Source of the DNA: Affinundibacterium seohonense
GTDB lineage: Bacteria; Pseudomonadota; Gammaproteobacteria; Burkholderiales; Burkholderiaceae_D
Reading direction: 5' to 3'
Length of the DNA stretch: 64,000 nucleotides
Assembly: GCF_014284305.1 (NCBI RefSeq)
Contig: NZ_JACOFW010000001.1
Coordinates: 419,511 to 483,510 of the forward strand
Under the pieces are notes generated by a model. The model was not told the origin of the DNA. It ran no database searches and worked only from the letters and a program-made list of their open reading frames with translations. A program made the translations under genes and the position numbers. Shown piece after piece: positions 29,582-40,322 of the stretch (positions are counted from its first letter, which is position 1; each line of letters begins with the position of its first letter).

Positions 29582-29615
29582 TGGTGCCGCACTTTCGTTT
29601 TTATTAGCGGCACCA
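29582..29615 (-). other. Stable hairpin between odhA and odhB
   Basis: TGGTGCCGC/GCGGCACCA (29582-29590 with 29607-29615) forms a perfect 9-bp stem with a 16-nt loop. No T-run follows on the minus strand, so it is more likely an mRNA processing or stability element than a terminator. Confidence 0.6.
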
Positions 29616-29622
29616 CCTAAGA

Positions 29623-32478
29623 TTATTTAGTCAGAATATAACCTTTAAGTTTCGAAAAGGCTGCTTCAAGCAATGCTTTTTGTTGCGCATAGTGCTTGTC
29701 GTAGTAACCGACAGCAGGCGATGCACTTGCAGGGCGACCTGCATAAGCGAGCTTCTGACCTTCATCCAAACTTTCAAAGATATTGTGTTGAATCTGGAAC
29801 CATGGACCTTGATTTTGTGGCTCATCTTGCGCCCAAACCAATTCCACCATATTCGGGAACTTCTTCAATTCGGCCACGAAACTCTTATGTGGGAATGGAT
29901 AGAGTTGTTCAACACGAATAATCGCTGTGTCAGACTGACCGCGTTCTTTACGAGCATTGACCAGATCGTAGTAAACCTTGCCGGAGCAAGCCACAACACG
30001 TTTCACTTTTTTCGCATCGATAGTTTCATCGACTTCACCGATCACAGTGTGGAAACTACCTTTTGCCAATTCAGACAAAGGTGAGCCAGCATCTTTGTTA
30101 CGCAGCAATGATTTTGGTGTCATGATCACCAAAGGCTTGCGGAACTGACGGATCATTTGACGACGCAACAAATGGAAAATCTGTGACGCTGTAGTCGGTT
30201 GAACCACTTGCATATTATTATCTGCACACAATTGCAAGAAGCGTTCTGGACGCGCAGAAGAATGTTCTGGCCCCTGACCTTCATAGCCGTGTGGCAGCAT
30301 CATCACGAGACCACAAGCACGACCCCATTTCACTTCGCCTGAGCTAATGAATTGGTCGATCACAACCTGTGCGCCATTCGCGAAGTCGCCGAATTGCGCT
30401 TCCCAGATCGTCAAAGTATTTGGTTCTGCGCTGGAGTAACCATATTCAAACGCCAAAACTGCTTCTTCTGACAAGACAGAATCGATCACTGTGAACGGTG
30501 CTTGTTTGTCTGAGATGTTTTGCAGAGGAATATACGTACCTGCGTCCCAACGTTCACGTTTTTGATCATGCAATACCGCATGACGATGAACGAAAGTACC
30601 ACGACCAGCATCTTGACCTGTCAAGCGGATGGCGTAACCAGAAGATACCAGAGAAGCGAAAGCTAAATGTTCGCCCATACCCCAGTCCAAATTCATTTCA
30701 CCACGCCCCATCGAAGCGCGATCTGCCAATACTTTCTCGACGAGACTGTGTGGCTTGAAGTCGGCTGGAATGGTGGTAATACGTTCAGCTAAACGTTTCA
30801 ATTCGGTCGTTGGAACAGCTGTATCTGCAGCATCGGTCCATTTCTTGTTCAAGAATGGAATCCAATCAACTGCAAATTTATTCTTGAAGTTAGAAATAAC
30901 TGGATCAACAGTATGCTTGCCTGCATCCATCGCATCACGGAAGGCTTTGACCATTTCATCACCGACTTCGGTGGCGATCGTACCTTGCGCCGCTAACTTG
31001 TCCGCGTACATCTTACGAGTACCTGGATGTTGCGCGATTTTTTTGTACATCAATGGTTGCGTCAATGCTGGCGTATCTTGTTCGTTATGACCCAATTTAC
31101 GGTAGCAGATAATGTCGACAACAACGTCTTTCTTGAAAATCATACGATAATCAAGCGCGATTTGTGTCGCCAAAACGACCGCTTCTGGATCATCCGCATT
31201 GACGTGTAAAACCGGAGCTTCGATCATTTTAACAACGTCTGAGCAATACAGAGTTGAACGTGCGTCACGTGGATCAGAGGTTGTGAAACCAATTTGGTTG
31301 TTAATAACGATATGTACTGTACCGCCTGTGCCATAGCCACGTGTTTGGGCGAGATTCAAGGTTTCCATGACGACACCTTGACCGGCAAAAGCTGCATCAC
31401 CATGAACCAAGATTGGCAACACTTGTGCGCCATCTTTATCGCCACGACGCTCCATGCGTGCTTTGACTGAACCTTCTACCACTGGATTAACGATTTCCAA
31501 GTGAGATGGATTAAACGCTAAAGACAAATGAACCGGACCGCCTGGCGTTGACACATCGGACGAGAAGCCTTGGTGATATTTAACGTCACCCGCTGGCAAA
31601 TCATCGCCATGTTTTCCTTCAAACTCAGCGAACAAATCTTGTGGCATTTTGCCCAAGGTATTGACCAACACGTTCAAACGACCGCGATGCGCCATACCGA
31701 TAACGATTTCTTCCACGCCGCGCTCACCAGCGCGTTGAATCGTCTCGTCAATCGAAGCGATAAAGCTCTCGCCACCTTCGAGTGAGAAACGTTTTTGACC
31801 AACGTAACGTGTATGTAAGTAGCGTTCCAAGCCTTCTGCTGCGGTCAAACGTTCCAAGATATGTTTTTTCTTCTCAGCCGTGAAGTTTGGCGTGGAGCGA
31901 ATCGATTCGAGCTTTTCTTGCATCCAGCGTTTCTCCGCTGGGTCACCAATATACATAAACTCTGCACCGATAGAACGGCAATATGTATCGCGCAAAGAAT
32001 TGAGCAAGTCGCGTAAAGACGCGGTCTCTGCTCCAAAATAGGTGTTACTAATATTGAACTGTGTGTCCATGTCAGCATCAGTAAAACCATAGAAACTTGG
32101 TTCTAACTCTGGCAATGGTGGACGCTCTTGGCGCTGTAATGGATCCAGATTTGCCCAGCGACTACCTAGGAATCGGTAAGCGGCAATCAATTGCTGAGCG
32201 GCGACGCGCTTGCGTCCCATTTCAGCATCACCCGCAGCACTTACGGTACGAATCGGACCTTGTTTTGCACGTTCGGCAAAAGAAGCGATGACTGGCGCAT
32301 GTGCGACGTCAGGCTTGGCAGAACCATCAACAGCGGGAACGTGTTGCATGGCGTCGAAATACGCACGCCAATTATCTGGCACGGAGCCAGGGTTATTCAG
32401 ATACGCCTCATACAGTTCTTCGACATACGGTGCATTACCACCGAACAGATACGAGTTAGCGTTATATTGTTGCATCAT
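29623..32478 (-). CDS. odhA: 2-oxoglutarate dehydrogenase E1 component
   Basis: A 951-residue thiamine-diphosphate enzyme that decarboxylates 2-oxoglutarate and succinylates the E2 lipoyl group. The N-terminal E2-binding segment [27 protein letters not shown] is intact. The ThDP motif region includes [13 protein letters not shown] and, later, [24 protein letters not shown] with [11 protein letters not shown] chose the ATG at 32478, because AAAGGTGAG is correctly spaced before it and a GTG three codons upstream lies inside that ribosome site. The gene heads the odhA-odhB operon. The alternative symbol is sucA. Confidence 0.96.
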   Translation of the reverse strand: MMQQYNANSYLFGGNAPYVEELYEAYLNNPGSVPDNWRAYFDAMQHVPAVDGSAKPDVAHAPVIASFAERAKQGPIRTVSAAGDAEMGRKRVAAQQLIAAYRFLGSRWANLDPLQRQERPPLPELEPSFYGFTDADMDTQFNISNTYFGAETASLRDLLNSLRDTYCRSIGAEFMYIGDPAEKRWMQEKLESIRSTPNFTAEKKKHILERLTAAEGLERYLHTRYVGQKRFSLEGGESFIASIDETIQRAGERGVEEIVIGMAHRGRLNVLVNTLGKMPQDLFAEFEGKHGDDLPAGDVKYHQGFSSDVSTPGGPVHLSLAFNPSHLEIVNPVVEGSVKARMERRGDKDGAQVLPILVHGDAAFAGQGVVMETLNLAQTRGYGTGGTVHIVINNQIGFTTSDPRDARSTLYCSDVVKMIEAPVLHVNADDPEAVVLATQIALDYRMIFKKDVVVDIICYRKLGHNEQDTPALTQPLMYKKIAQHPGTRKMYADKLAAQGTIATEVGDEMVKAFRDAMDAGKHTVDPVISNFKNKFAVDWIPFLNKKWTDAADTAVPTTELKRLAERITTIPADFKPHSLVEKVLADRASMGRGEMNLDWGMGEHLAFASLVSSGYAIRLTGQDAGRGTFVHRHAVLHDQKRERWDAGTYIPLQNISDKQAPFTVIDSVLSEEAVLAFEYGYSSAEPNTLTIWEAQFGDFANGAQVVIDQFISSGEVKWGRACGLVMMLPHGYEGQGPEHSSARPERFLQLCADNNMQVVQPTTASQIFHLLRRQMIRQFRKPLVIMTPKSLLRNKDAGSPLSELAKGSFHTVIGEVDETIDAKKVKRVVACSGKVYYDLVNARKERGQSDTAIIRVEQLYPFPHKSFVAELKKFPNMVELVWAQDEPQNQGPWFQIQHNIFESLDEGQKLAYAGRPASASPAVGYYDKHYAQQKALLEAAFSKLKGYILTK

Positions 32479-32707
32479 ATTGCTCACCTTTCTTCGCGCT
32501 TCGCGAGATTAGCGGGTTAATCTAACCTTCCGCGACACGGCCTGACCGGTTAGCGGATTGCACATCAAGTTGTGGGGAAGGACTCATTGGAAATTCTATT
32601 TTCAACCTAAATTTTGACTCGGCAGGAAAACAAATACCACTTCAAATAAAACAGGAGGAATATTGACTTTCAACATCAAATGCGAGAATAACATATTTCG
32701 CCATAAA
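32479..32707 (-). promoter_or_regulatory. Structured leader and promoter region of odhA
   Basis: The 328-bp stretch between odhA and gltA contains no gene. Near odhA the minus strand has several short repeats: CCGCTAACC and CCGCTAATC, the palindrome GGTTAGATTAACC, and GCG-rich arms (TCGCGAAGCGCGAAG). This suggests a folded 5' leader. Further upstream it is AT-rich. A gltA terminator occupies its far end. Confidence 0.45.
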
Positions 32708-32734
32708 AAAAGCGAGTAATTTCTACTCGCTTTT
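32708..32734 (-). terminator. Terminator after gltA
   Basis: An 11-bp stem AAAAGCGAGTA/TACTCGCTTTT (32708-32718 with 32724-32734) and a TTTTTTTA run on the minus strand follow the gltA stop by about 70 bp. Confidence 0.85.
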
Positions 32735-32806
32735 ATAAATTATATTTAATTGCTTAAATATTTAATATTGTGGTTTCTGATTACCACTTTACATTTGCAG
32801 TTCAGA

Positions 32807-34111
32807 TTAACGCTTATCCATTGCTGGCACATCACGCTGAGGCGAACCAACAAACAATTGACGTGGGCGACCAATTTTTTGCTCTGGGTCAGAAATCATT
32901 TCTTTCCATTGCGCGACCCAACCTACTGTACGCGCCAAGGCGAAGATACCTGTGAACAATGCTGTTGGAATGCCTAATGCACGTTGCACGATACCAGAGT
33001 AGAAATCAACGTTTGGATACAACTTGCGTGAAACAAAATACTCGTCTTCCAATGCAATTTTTTCTAATGCCATTGCCAACTTGAACAATGGATCATCTTG
33101 CAAACCGAGCTCGTTCAAAACTTCGTAACATGTTTCGCGCATTAATTTTGCACGTGGATCGTAGTTTTTATAAACGCGATGGCCGAAACCCATCAACTTC
33201 ACACCAGAGTTTTTATCTTTGACTTGTTCGATAAAATGAGGAATGTTATCGACTGAGCCGATCTCTTCTAGCATACTCAACGCAGCTTCATTCGCGCCAC
33301 CGTGGGCAGGGCCCCATAAGCAAGCAATACCAGCCGCAATACAAGCAAATGGATTGGCACCAGATGAACCTGCCAAACGCACTGTTGATGTTGAAGCATT
33401 TTGCTCGTGATCTGCATGCAAAATCAAAATACGATCCAAAGCACGCACCAATACTTCGTTAACTTTGTATGGCTCACAAGGATTCGAGAACATCATATAC
33501 ATGAAGTTCGCACTGTAAGATAAGTCATTGCGTGGATACACGAATGGTTGACCGATGGAATACTTGTATGCCATCGCCACCAAAGTTGGCATCTTAGCGA
33601 TCAAGCGAATTGCAGAAACTTCACGATGATGTGCATCGTTAATATCTAAGGAATCGTGGTAGAACGATGCCAAAGCACCGACTGTACCAACCAATACCGA
33701 CATAGGATGCGCGTCGCGGCGGAAACCACGGAAGAAAAATTGCATCTGCTCATGAACCATCGTGTGCTTGGTTACGGTATCAACGAATTTTTGCTTTTGC
33801 TCTGCATTTGGCAACTCGCCATTCAACAACAAATAACAAGACTCTAGGAAGTCGCCACCATTCTGCGCTAATTGTTCAATCGGATAACCGCGATATAACA
33901 ACTCACCTTTATCACCGTCAATGTAGGTGATAGAGGAATTACATGCCGCAGTAGACATAAAACCTGGATCATAGGTAAATTTACCCGTGGCACCGTACAA
34001 CTTGCGAATATCGATTACATCAGGTCCGATGGAACCCTTGTAAATAGGCATCTCGATCGATGGGGAGCCATCAGAGAATGATAGCGTTGCTTTTGTTTCA
34101 GAGTTAGTCAT
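32807..34111 (-). CDS. gltA: Citrate synthase
   Basis: A 434-residue type II (hexameric, NADH-sensitive class) citrate synthase joining acetyl-CoA and oxaloacetate. The catalytic His residues lie in [21 protein letters not shown] and [15 protein letters not shown], and the late Asp lies in PNVDFYSGI. The N-terminal domain with [27 protein letters not shown] is typical of Gram-negative GltA. AAGGAAGAGCC precedes the ATG. sdhE lies 71 bp upstream on the same strand, so gltA may be the last gene of the sdh operon. Confidence 0.96.
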   Translation of the reverse strand: MTNSETKATLSFSDGSPSIEMPIYKGSIGPDVIDIRKLYGATGKFTYDPGFMSTAACNSSITYIDGDKGELLYRGYPIEQLAQNGGDFLESCYLLLNGELPNAEQKQKFVDTVTKHTMVHEQMQFFFRGFRRDAHPMSVLVGTVGALASFYHDSLDINDAHHREVSAIRLIAKMPTLVAMAYKYSIGQPFVYPRNDLSYSANFMYMMFSNPCEPYKVNEVLVRALDRILILHADHEQNASTSTVRLAGSSGANPFACIAAGIACLWGPAHGGANEAALSMLEEIGSVDNIPHFIEQVKDKNSGVKLMGFGHRVYKNYDPRAKLMRETCYEVLNELGLQDDPLFKLAMALEKIALEDEYFVSRKLYPNVDFYSGIVQRALGIPTALFTGIFALARTVGWVAQWKEMISDPEQKIGRPRQLFVGSPQRDVPAMDKR

Positions 34112-34182
34112 GGCTCTTCCTTCGTTGCAGGTGAGTCGTTAATGAAAAATGCGCAAAAAACGCGTTCAAAAGGTACAAAAAA

Positions 34183-34464
34183 TTAAGCGGCGCGTAATCG
34201 CGTCAGTAAAGCTTTAACATGAGGTAAATCGAGCTGATCTTCTGGCTCGTTTTTTCCCATTAATAAATCCATGAGTGCGTTATCGGAGATATCCATGAGT
34301 CGACTAAAGGCATCAACTTCTTCATCCGACATTGTTTCTTCATGCGCATCTAAAAAGCGCGTCAAAATCAAATCATTCTCCAACAAGCCGCGGCGCGCTC
34401 GCCAACGAAGTCTTGCTCGATTTACTGGATCGCTTTGATGCAAACCAGACATTACACCTGACAT
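34183..34464 (-). CDS. sdhE: FAD assembly factor SdhE
   Basis: A 93-residue all-helical protein that promotes covalent flavinylation of SdhA. The RGxxE motif is seen as RRGLLEND near residues 24-30, and the helix-rich end DAFSRLMDISDNALMDLLMGKNEPED is typical. I chose the ATG at 34464, since AGGGA lies six bases before it; a TTG five codons upstream opens the frame. Its place between sdhB and gltA is the standard betaproteobacterial one. A 13-bp perfect hairpin lies just before its ribosome site. Confidence 0.9.
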   Translation of the reverse strand: MSGVMSGLHQSDPVNRARLRWRARRGLLENDLILTRFLDAHEETMSDEEVDAFSRLMDISDNALMDLLMGKNEPEDQLDLPHVKALLTRLRAA

Positions 34465-34487
34465 GATTTTCCCTATCAATTTAACTG

Positions 34488-34523
34488 GTCAGATTTTTCT
34501 AAATGTAGAAAGAAAAATCTGAC
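34488..34523 (-). other. 13-bp perfect hairpin between sdhB and sdhE
   Basis: GTCAGATTTTTCT (34488-34500) and AGAAAAATCTGAC (34511-34523) are exact complements with a 10-nt loop. On the minus strand it ends about 24 nt before the sdhE ATG and has no T-tail. It may act as an RNase-blocking or processing stem within the operon mRNA. Confidence 0.7.
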
Positions 34524-34570
34524 GCAGATTTCTACTTAGCGCACAACAAAAGCACGCAAATTGACAACAA

Positions 34571-35281
34571 TTAAACTGCGCGACGCACCATTAATTCTTT
34601 GATCTTACCAATTGCACGGGTAGGATTAAGGCCTTTAGGGCAGACATCAACACAATTCATAATCGTATGACAACGGAACAAACGGTAAGGATCTTCTAAA
34701 TTATCCAAACGTGCACCTGTCGCTTCGTCACGTGAGTCAGCGATAAAACGATAAGCTTGCAACAAGCCCGCTGGACCAACGAATTTATCCGGATTCCACC
34801 AGAATGATGGGCATGACGTAGAGCAGCATGCGCACAAAATACATTCATAAAGACCGTCTAATTCTTCACGCTCTGTTGGAGATTGCAGACGCTCCTTTTC
34901 AGGCGGAATGCTGTCATTGATCAAATACGGCTTGATCGAATTGTATTGCTTGAAAAATTGCGTCATGTCGACGATCAAATCGCGGATCACTGGCAAACCA
35001 GGCAATGGGCGCAAAATAATAGGCTCAGACAACTCGTTTAAGTTTGTTGTGCAAGCCAAACCATTCTTACCGTTGATATTCATCGCATCAGAGCCGCACA
35101 CACCTTCACGGCATGAACGACGCAGAGCCAAAGAATCATCAACGTCCGCTTTGATGCGTTGCAAAGCGTCGAGCAACATTTTGTCTGTGTCTTGCAATTC
35201 CACCGTCAGGTCTTGCATGTAAGGCTTCGCATCCTTGTCCGGATCGTAGCGATAGATTTGAAATTTTAATGTACGTGCCAT
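34571..35281 (-). CDS. sdhB: Succinate dehydrogenase iron-sulfur subunit
   Basis: A 236-residue electron-transfer subunit of complex II. The [2Fe-2S] ligands are in [22 protein letters not shown], the [4Fe-4S] set in [16 protein letters not shown], and the [3Fe-4S] set in [17 protein letters not shown]. It passes electrons from the flavin of SdhA to ubiquinone at SdhCD on the cytoplasmic face of the inner membrane. AAAGAGATC precedes the ATG. sdhA ends 10 bp upstream. Confidence 0.97.
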   Translation of the reverse strand: MARTLKFQIYRYDPDKDAKPYMQDLTVELQDTDKMLLDALQRIKADVDDSLALRRSCREGVCGSDAMNINGKNGLACTTNLNELSEPIILRPLPGLPVIRDLIVDMTQFFKQYNSIKPYLINDSIPPEKERLQSPTEREELDGLYECILCACCSTSCPSFWWNPDKFVGPAGLLQAYRFIADSRDEATGARLDNLEDPYRLFRCHTIMNCVDVCPKGLNPTRAIGKIKELMVRRAV

Positions 35282-35291
35282 AGTGATCTCT

Positions 35292-37067
35292 TTAGAATGT
35301 ACGTGCTTTAGGTTGGAAGGTTTCCACCGTAAGCGGCTTAGTCACAACTGGTTTGTAATCTAAGCGATTACCCTCTGAATACCACAAAGTGTGTTTCATC
35401 CAGTTTTCGTCATCACGTTTTTCGTAGTCGCGATGCGCATGCGCGCCACGAGATTCTTTACGCGCATTCGCGGAAGTAATTGTCGCTTTCGCTGTCTCGA
35501 TCAAGTTATCCAACTCCAGTGCTTCAACACGTGCTGTATTAAATACTTTGGATTTATCTTTGAAAGAAACGTGTTTGCGACGCTCATCCAATTCCATAAT
35601 CTTGCCTAAACCGGTTTGCAACAACTCATCCGTACGGAACACGCCGCAATACTGCTGCATCGTGCTACGAATTGCATTCGCAACGTCTTGGACTTTCTCT
35701 GTGCCTGTACTGTTTTCGAGTTTAGCTAAACGCGACAAGGCCAAATCTGCTGCATCTTTCGGCAAATCTTTATTGCTGCGCGATTTCAAATTACTTGCAA
35801 CAACGTGATTACCAGCAGCGCGACCGAAAACGATCAAATCCAACAAGGAGTTAGTTCCCAAGCGATTCGCGCCATGCACGGATACGCAAGCGCATTCACC
35901 GATTGCATACAAACCGTTGACGACTTCATTCACACCGTTCTTAGTCGTAACGACTTGACCGTGAATATTCGTCGGGATACCACCCATTTGATAATGAATC
36001 GTTGGAACGACTGGAATTGGCTCTTTAGTCGCATCAACGTTCGCAAATTTATGACCAATTTCCAGAATCGATGGCAAACGCTTTTGAATCGTATCCGCAC
36101 CGATGTGACGCAAATCGAGCATGACGTGATCTTTATTTGGACCGCAACCGCGACCTTCTTTGATTTCCTGATCCATAGAACGAGAAACGAAGTCACGAGG
36201 AGCCAAATCTTTCAACGTAGGCGCATAACGTTCCATGAAGCGCTCGCCTTGGCTATTCACCAAGATACCGCCTTCACCACGCACACCTTCAGTAATCAAT
36301 ACACCAGCACCTGCAACGCCAGTTGGGTGGAACTGCCAGAACTCCATATCCTGCAAAGGCAAACCAGCGCGCGCCGCCATACCCATACCATCACCAGTAT
36401 TGATAAATGCATTGGTTGAAGCCGCAAAAATACGACCAGCGCCGCCTGTAGCAAACATCGTGGTCTTAGCTTCCAACATCATCACTTCGCCAGTTTCCAT
36501 TTCGAGTGCAACTACACCCAAGACGTCACCTGAAGCATCGCGAATCAAATCGATTGCCATCCACTCAACAAAGAAATGGGTACGGGCACGTACATTGCGC
36601 TGGTACAGCGTATGCAACAATGCGTGACCAGTACGATCAGCAGCTGCACATGCACGCTGCACTGGCTTCTCGCCAAAATTTGCAGTATGACCACCGAATG
36701 GGCGTTGATAAATAGTACCGTCAGCATTACGATCAAATGGCATACCAAAATGCTCTAATTCGTACACGACTTTCGGAGCTTCACGACACATGAATTCGAT
36801 CGCGTCTTGATCGCCGAGGTAATCGCCACCTTTGACAGTGTCGAACATGTGCCAGAACCAATTATCTTCGGACATATTACCCAGAGATGCACCGATACCA
36901 CCTTGCGCAGCGACTGTGTGAGAACGGGTTGGAAAAACTTTCGACAGAACTGCCACATTAAGACCAGCTTCTGCCAATTGTAAAGATGCGCGCATACCGG
37001 ATCCACCGGCACCGACGATGACCGCATCAAAGCGACGGGAAGGGATTGCAGACTTGATTGCAGCCAC
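35292..37067 (-). CDS. sdhA: Succinate dehydrogenase flavoprotein subunit
   Basis: A 591-residue catalytic subunit of complex II oxidising succinate to fumarate. The N-terminal dinucleotide motif is [20 protein letters not shown], the covalent FAD His is in [14 protein letters not shown], and the catalytic Arg region is [13 protein letters not shown] chose a GTG at 37067 as start. The family N-terminus [14 protein letters not shown] begins there, GGAGAG precedes it, and it begins 2 bp after the sdhD stop. The open frame runs 39 codons further upstream inside sdhD, without similarity. It is followed by sdhB after 10 bp. Confidence 0.95.
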   Translation of the reverse strand: MAAIKSAIPSRRFDAVIVGAGGSGMRASLQLAEAGLNVAVLSKVFPTRSHTVAAQGGIGASLGNMSEDNWFWHMFDTVKGGDYLGDQDAIEFMCREAPKVVYELEHFGMPFDRNADGTIYQRPFGGHTANFGEKPVQRACAAADRTGHALLHTLYQRNVRARTHFFVEWMAIDLIRDASGDVLGVVALEMETGEVMMLEAKTTMFATGGAGRIFAASTNAFINTGDGMGMAARAGLPLQDMEFWQFHPTGVAGAGVLITEGVRGEGGILVNSQGERFMERYAPTLKDLAPRDFVSRSMDQEIKEGRGCGPNKDHVMLDLRHIGADTIQKRLPSILEIGHKFANVDATKEPIPVVPTIHYQMGGIPTNIHGQVVTTKNGVNEVVNGLYAIGECACVSVHGANRLGTNSLLDLIVFGRAAGNHVVASNLKSRSNKDLPKDAADLALSRLAKLENSTGTEKVQDVANAIRSTMQQYCGVFRTDELLQTGLGKIMELDERRKHVSFKDKSKVFNTARVEALELDNLIETAKATITSANARKESRGAHAHRDYEKRDDENWMKHTLWYSEGNRLDYKPVVTKPLTVETFQPKARTF

Positions 37068-37069
37068 GA

Positions 37070-37438
37070 TTACACTCTCCACAAAATCTGTGCGGCGTAG
37101 CCAGCACAAGCGATCAACCACACGATAGTGGCGACCTGAAACAACAAACGCAATACGACTGAATGCGTAACATAATCCATCCAAACGTCACGCATGCCTA
37201 CCCATACGTGGTAGAGCAAAGCGATAATGACCGCAAACGTCAACAGCTTGAACCATTGCATCGCGAAAATACCACTCCAAGCAACATAACTAGATTCACT
37301 CGAAGTTAAAAACAAAACCAATAGTACGATGGTATAAACCGCCATTAAAATCGCTGTAACGCGTTGCGCCAACCAGTCGCGCATACCATATCCTGCGCCA
37401 ACAACCAGGCGTTTTGACCCAATATTATTATTCGCCAT
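37070..37438 (-). CDS. sdhD: Succinate dehydrogenase membrane anchor SdhD
   Basis: A 122-residue membrane subunit of complex II with three hydrophobic segments (residues about 24-45, 55-78 and 95-118). The heme and quinone region is visible as [16 protein letters not shown], holding the His used for heme b. It lies 2 bp after sdhC and 2 bp before the sdhA start, in the invariant sdhCDAB order. The N-terminus [19 protein letters not shown] matches other betaproteobacterial SdhD proteins. Confidence 0.93.
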   Translation of the reverse strand: MANNNIGSKRLVVGAGYGMRDWLAQRVTAILMAVYTIVLLVLFLTSSESSYVAWSGIFAMQWFKLLTFAVIIALLYHVWVGMRDVWMDYVTHSVVLRLLFQVATIVWLIACAGYAAQILWRV

Positions 37439-37440
37439 TT

Positions 37441-37854
37441 TTAAAACACTCCAAACAATTTCAATGCAACGAGAGCCGTCAAGCCTATGCTCACGAACAA
37501 TACCGCGACTGCTGATTGACGACCACTGTCTTTATCTAAACCGATATGAAAATCCATCAGCAAGTGACGCACGCCTGCAGAAAAATGGTGCAAATACGCC
37601 CACACTAAAGCCAACACAACGAGCTTGACTGGAATCGATGCAAAGAAAATATGCAACATGGCGAATGAAACTTCAGAGCGAAGACTTTGATCAAGCAAGT
37701 ACAAAGCGAATGGCAATAGCAAACACATCAACATGCCACTAATACGATGCAAAATCGACACAAATCCTGCTAGCGGTAGTCGGTAACCACCAAAGACTGC
37801 ATCAGAAAGGCGCATCACACCGAAACGCTTCTTATTTTTAACAACTTCAGACAT
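37441..37854 (-). CDS. sdhC: Succinate dehydrogenase cytochrome b556 subunit SdhC
   Basis: A 137-residue membrane subunit of complex II. The signature SILHRISGMLM near residue 34 (quinone-binding Ser and Arg region) and HHFSAGVRHLLMDFHIG with the heme-ligating His are both present. Three membrane segments are predicted. GGGGGAG lies eight bases before the ATG. It is the first gene of the sdhCDAB-sdhE operon. The 158-bp upstream gap after the GntR gene must hold its promoter; no clear box was seen by eye. Confidence 0.94.
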   Translation of the reverse strand: MSEVVKNKKRFGVMRLSDAVFGGYRLPLAGFVSILHRISGMLMCLLLPFALYLLDQSLRSEVSFAMLHIFFASIPVKLVVLALVWAYLHHFSAGVRHLLMDFHIGLDKDSGRQSAVAVLFVSIGLTALVALKLFGVF

Positions 37855-38012
37855 AAATAAACTCCCCCAAAATAACTCAGCACTACAACTCTATAATTTT
37901 CGCCTATTTTGATGCATTGCACCAACAGATTTGACGGTTTTCTGAGAATTATTATTCAATTTGATCAAGATTTAAGCAAATAATCTGGTTCAATCTCATT
38001 CAAGCATGCGGT

Positions 38013-38813
38013 TCAACTCAATTCATTCCGATAGTGATGCGCATTCGTTAAGTACAAACCGCGTCGCAACTCCACCGCTCTATCGCCATAAGTAAACGAA
38101 ATTCGTTCCACACTCAGCAAGGGCGCACCAACGGAAACCTGCAACAAATCTGCAACGTCGACGCTTGCGCAAACCGCACGAATCTCTTCTTGAGCACGAA
38201 TCATGTGCGTACCAAACTCAGACTCAAAAAGCGCGTACATGGGGCCTTTATACTCGTTTAAACGTTCTATCGTTAAACCTTTAAAAATCGAACCTGGGAG
38301 CCACAATTCTTCCAGAATAGTTGGTACTCCAGAGAAAGATTGTACACGCTTTAGAAAAACGACAGATTCCCCCGATTTCATTTCCAACAGACGCGCAACT
38401 TCTGCTGGCGCACGAAGACGCTTAACTTCAATGATTTTATTTTCTGGATAAGCGCGCTCACCACTATCAGGCACAAGGCGCAAGAAACGAAATTGTGAGC
38501 GAGCCTCATGGTGAGTAGCAACAAATGTCCCCTTCCCTTGCCTGCGCACGACCAAGTTTTCAGCGGACAATTCATCAATTGCCTTGCGCACCGTACCCTG
38601 ACTGACCTTGAATCTCGCGGCGAGTTCGATCTCACTAGGAATCAACTCACCGGGCTTCCATTCACCAGTTTGCAAGCTTTGCGTAATCAATCCCTTAATT
38701 TGCTGATACAAGGGGCTGAAGGTCGGTGCTGCAGAAGAATACGAATCCGCATCGGAAGTTTGCAAACTTTTCGACTCATTGGGCTGCATAGTTGATGACA
38801 CCGTTGGATTCAT
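38013..38813 (-). CDS. GntR/HutC-family transcriptional regulator
   Basis: A 266-residue repressor-type protein. A winged helix-turn-helix at residues about 38-105 (LYQQIKGLITQSLQTGEWKPGELIPSEIELAARFKVSQGTVRKAIDEL) is followed by a UTRA ligand-binding domain with ESVVFLKRVQSFSGVPTILEELWLP. HutC-group members bind small metabolites. Lying between sdhC and mdh, it probably controls TCA-cycle genes; this is an inference from context. A perfect palindrome 60 bp upstream (38873-38890) suggests autoregulation. I chose the ATG at 38813; the frame opens six codons earlier at a GTG. Confidence 0.88.
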   Translation of the reverse strand: MNPTVSSTMQPNESKSLQTSDADSYSSAAPTFSPLYQQIKGLITQSLQTGEWKPGELIPSEIELAARFKVSQGTVRKAIDELSAENLVVRRQGKGTFVATHHEARSQFRFLRLVPDSGERAYPENKIIEVKRLRAPAEVARLLEMKSGESVVFLKRVQSFSGVPTILEELWLPGSIFKGLTIERLNEYKGPMYALFESEFGTHMIRAQEEIRAVCASVDVADLLQVSVGAPLLSVERISFTYGDRAVELRRGLYLTNAHHYRNELS

Positions 38814-38872
38814 AGTCCGCAATTTCACCACAAAAGCAGATAGAAAGTCTAGAGAAAAGTAAAAAACTTATC

Positions 38873-38890
38873 ATGTCTTATATAAGACAT
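38873..38890. promoter_or_regulatory. Perfect 18-bp palindrome, likely GntR operator
   Basis: ATGTCTTATATAAGACAT is fully self-complementary and lies in the 353-bp gap between the GntR gene and mdh, 60 bp before the GntR ATG and about 280 bp before mdh. Its GT...TATA...AC layout fits HutC/GntR operators. I found no second copy upstream of sdhC, mdh or acnA by eye. The rest of the gap is AT-rich with no gene. Confidence 0.7.
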
Positions 38891-39166
38891 AAGATATCGA
38901 TTGACACAAGCTAAGTGGCGCAATAAACTTCCACCAAGTGGGATGATCTAGCTCAACATTCATAACAATTTTTGACAAATTTAAAGCTAAATAGGCCGCG
39001 CAATAAAAAATTCAATCGCATGCGAGTGTCATTCAGCGTTATCATTTCAGCCGCTCATTTCATTTGTTTTCGATTTGGATGAAATAGATTCTTAAAAAGA
39101 CGTTTCAATCTAATTCTTGGATTAAAGCATTACAATATTATTTTTACACCACTGCGGAGAAATACC

Positions 39167-40156
39167 ATGTCTAAATCCCCTATGCGCGTTGCTGTTACTG
39201 GCGCAGCTGGCCAAATCGGCTATTCCCTTTTGTTTAGAATCGCTAACGGCGACATGCTAGGCAAAGATCAGCCAGTCATTTTGCAATTGTTAGAAATCCC
39301 TGACGAAAAAGCACAAAAAGCGCTGAAAGGCGTCATGATGGAAATCGACGATTGCGCATTTCCTTTATTGGCAGGTATGACAGCGCACAGCGACCCAATG
39401 ACAGCGTTCAATGATATCGACGTTGCCTTATTGGTTGGCGCACGTCCACGTGGACCAGGCATGGAACGTAAAGACTTGCTCGAAGCGAATGCACAGATTT
39501 TTACAGTACAAGGTAAGGCATTAGATGCAGTTGCATCACGCAATGTCAAAGTATTAGTTGTTGGTAACCCAGCGAATACTAATGCTTACATCGCAATGAA
39601 ATCGGCACCAAATCTGCCATCCAAAAATTTCACAGCGATGTTGCGCTTAGATCACAACCGCGCCTTGTCACAAGTTGCGGCAAAAACCGGCAAAGCAGTT
39701 GCCGATATTGAAAAATTATGTGTTTGGGGCAATCACTCCCCAACAATGTACGCTGACTACCGTTTCGCAACAGTCGCTGGCGCGTCTGTCAAAGACATGA
39801 TCAATGATCAAGAGTGGAACAAAGACGTGTTCTTGCCGACAGTCGGCAAACGCGGTGCAGCGATCATCGAAGCACGTGGCTTGTCATCAGCAGCTTCCGC
39901 AGCGAATGCAGCGATTGACCACGTACGTGACTGGGTACTCGGCACAAACGGCAAATGGACAACCATGGGCATTCCATCTGATGGCTCTTATGGCATTCCA
40001 GAAGGCACCATGTTTGGCTTCCCAGTGACAACAGAAAACGGCGAATACACGATTGTTCAAGGTTTGGAAATCGATGAATTTTCTCGTGAACGCATCAACG
40101 TCACTCTCAAAGAATTACAAGAAGAGCGTGATGGCGTGAAGCACTTGGTTGGTTAA
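39167..40156 (+). CDS. mdh: Malate dehydrogenase
   Basis: A 329-residue NAD-dependent malate dehydrogenase. The Rossmann motif [17 protein letters not shown] sits at residues 9-25. The substrate Arg region is in [15 protein letters not shown], and the catalytic His is in [12 protein letters not shown]. This is the longer cytosolic-like bacterial form common in beta- and gammaproteobacteria. A GGAGA ribosome site precedes the ATG. It oxidises malate to oxaloacetate, the substrate of GltA. It is divergent from the GntR gene and ends in a clear terminator. Confidence 0.96.
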   Translation: MSKSPMRVAVTGAAGQIGYSLLFRIANGDMLGKDQPVILQLLEIPDEKAQKALKGVMMEIDDCAFPLLAGMTAHSDPMTAFNDIDVALLVGARPRGPGMERKDLLEANAQIFTVQGKALDAVASRNVKVLVVGNPANTNAYIAMKSAPNLPSKNFTAMLRLDHNRALSQVAAKTGKAVADIEKLCVWGNHSPTMYADYRFATVAGASVKDMINDQEWNKDVFLPTVGKRGAAIIEARGLSSAASAANAAIDHVRDWVLGTNGKWTTMGIPSDGSYGIPEGTMFGFPVTTENGEYTIVQGLEIDEFSRERINVTLKELQEERDGVKHLVG

Positions 40157-40169
40157 TTGACCTAAAACG

Positions 40170-40196
40170 GGGCTTGTCGACGAAGACAAGCCCTTT
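40170..40196 (+). terminator. Terminator after mdh
   Basis: GGGCTTGTC/GACAAGCCC stem (40170-40178 with 40185-40193) followed by TTTAGTTTGT, 14 bp after the mdh stop. Confidence 0.8.
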
Positions 40197-40276
40197 AGTT
40201 TGTGTATGAACTCGCTTGATTTGAACTTCGCTAAAACGTAGTTTGAATTCAAGTAGCAAGATTTAACATCCAATAT

Positions 40277-40301
40277 ATCGTGCGACGATTTTTCGTACGA
40301 T
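40277..40301 (+). repeat. Near-perfect hairpin upstream of the citrate-lyase-like gene
   Basis: ATCGTGCGA and TCGTACGAT form a 9-bp stem with one G-T pair, 22 bp before the start of the downstream gene. It could be a regulator site or leader stem. Confidence 0.4.
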
Positions 40302-40322
40302 GATTTATTACAAGATCGATTA

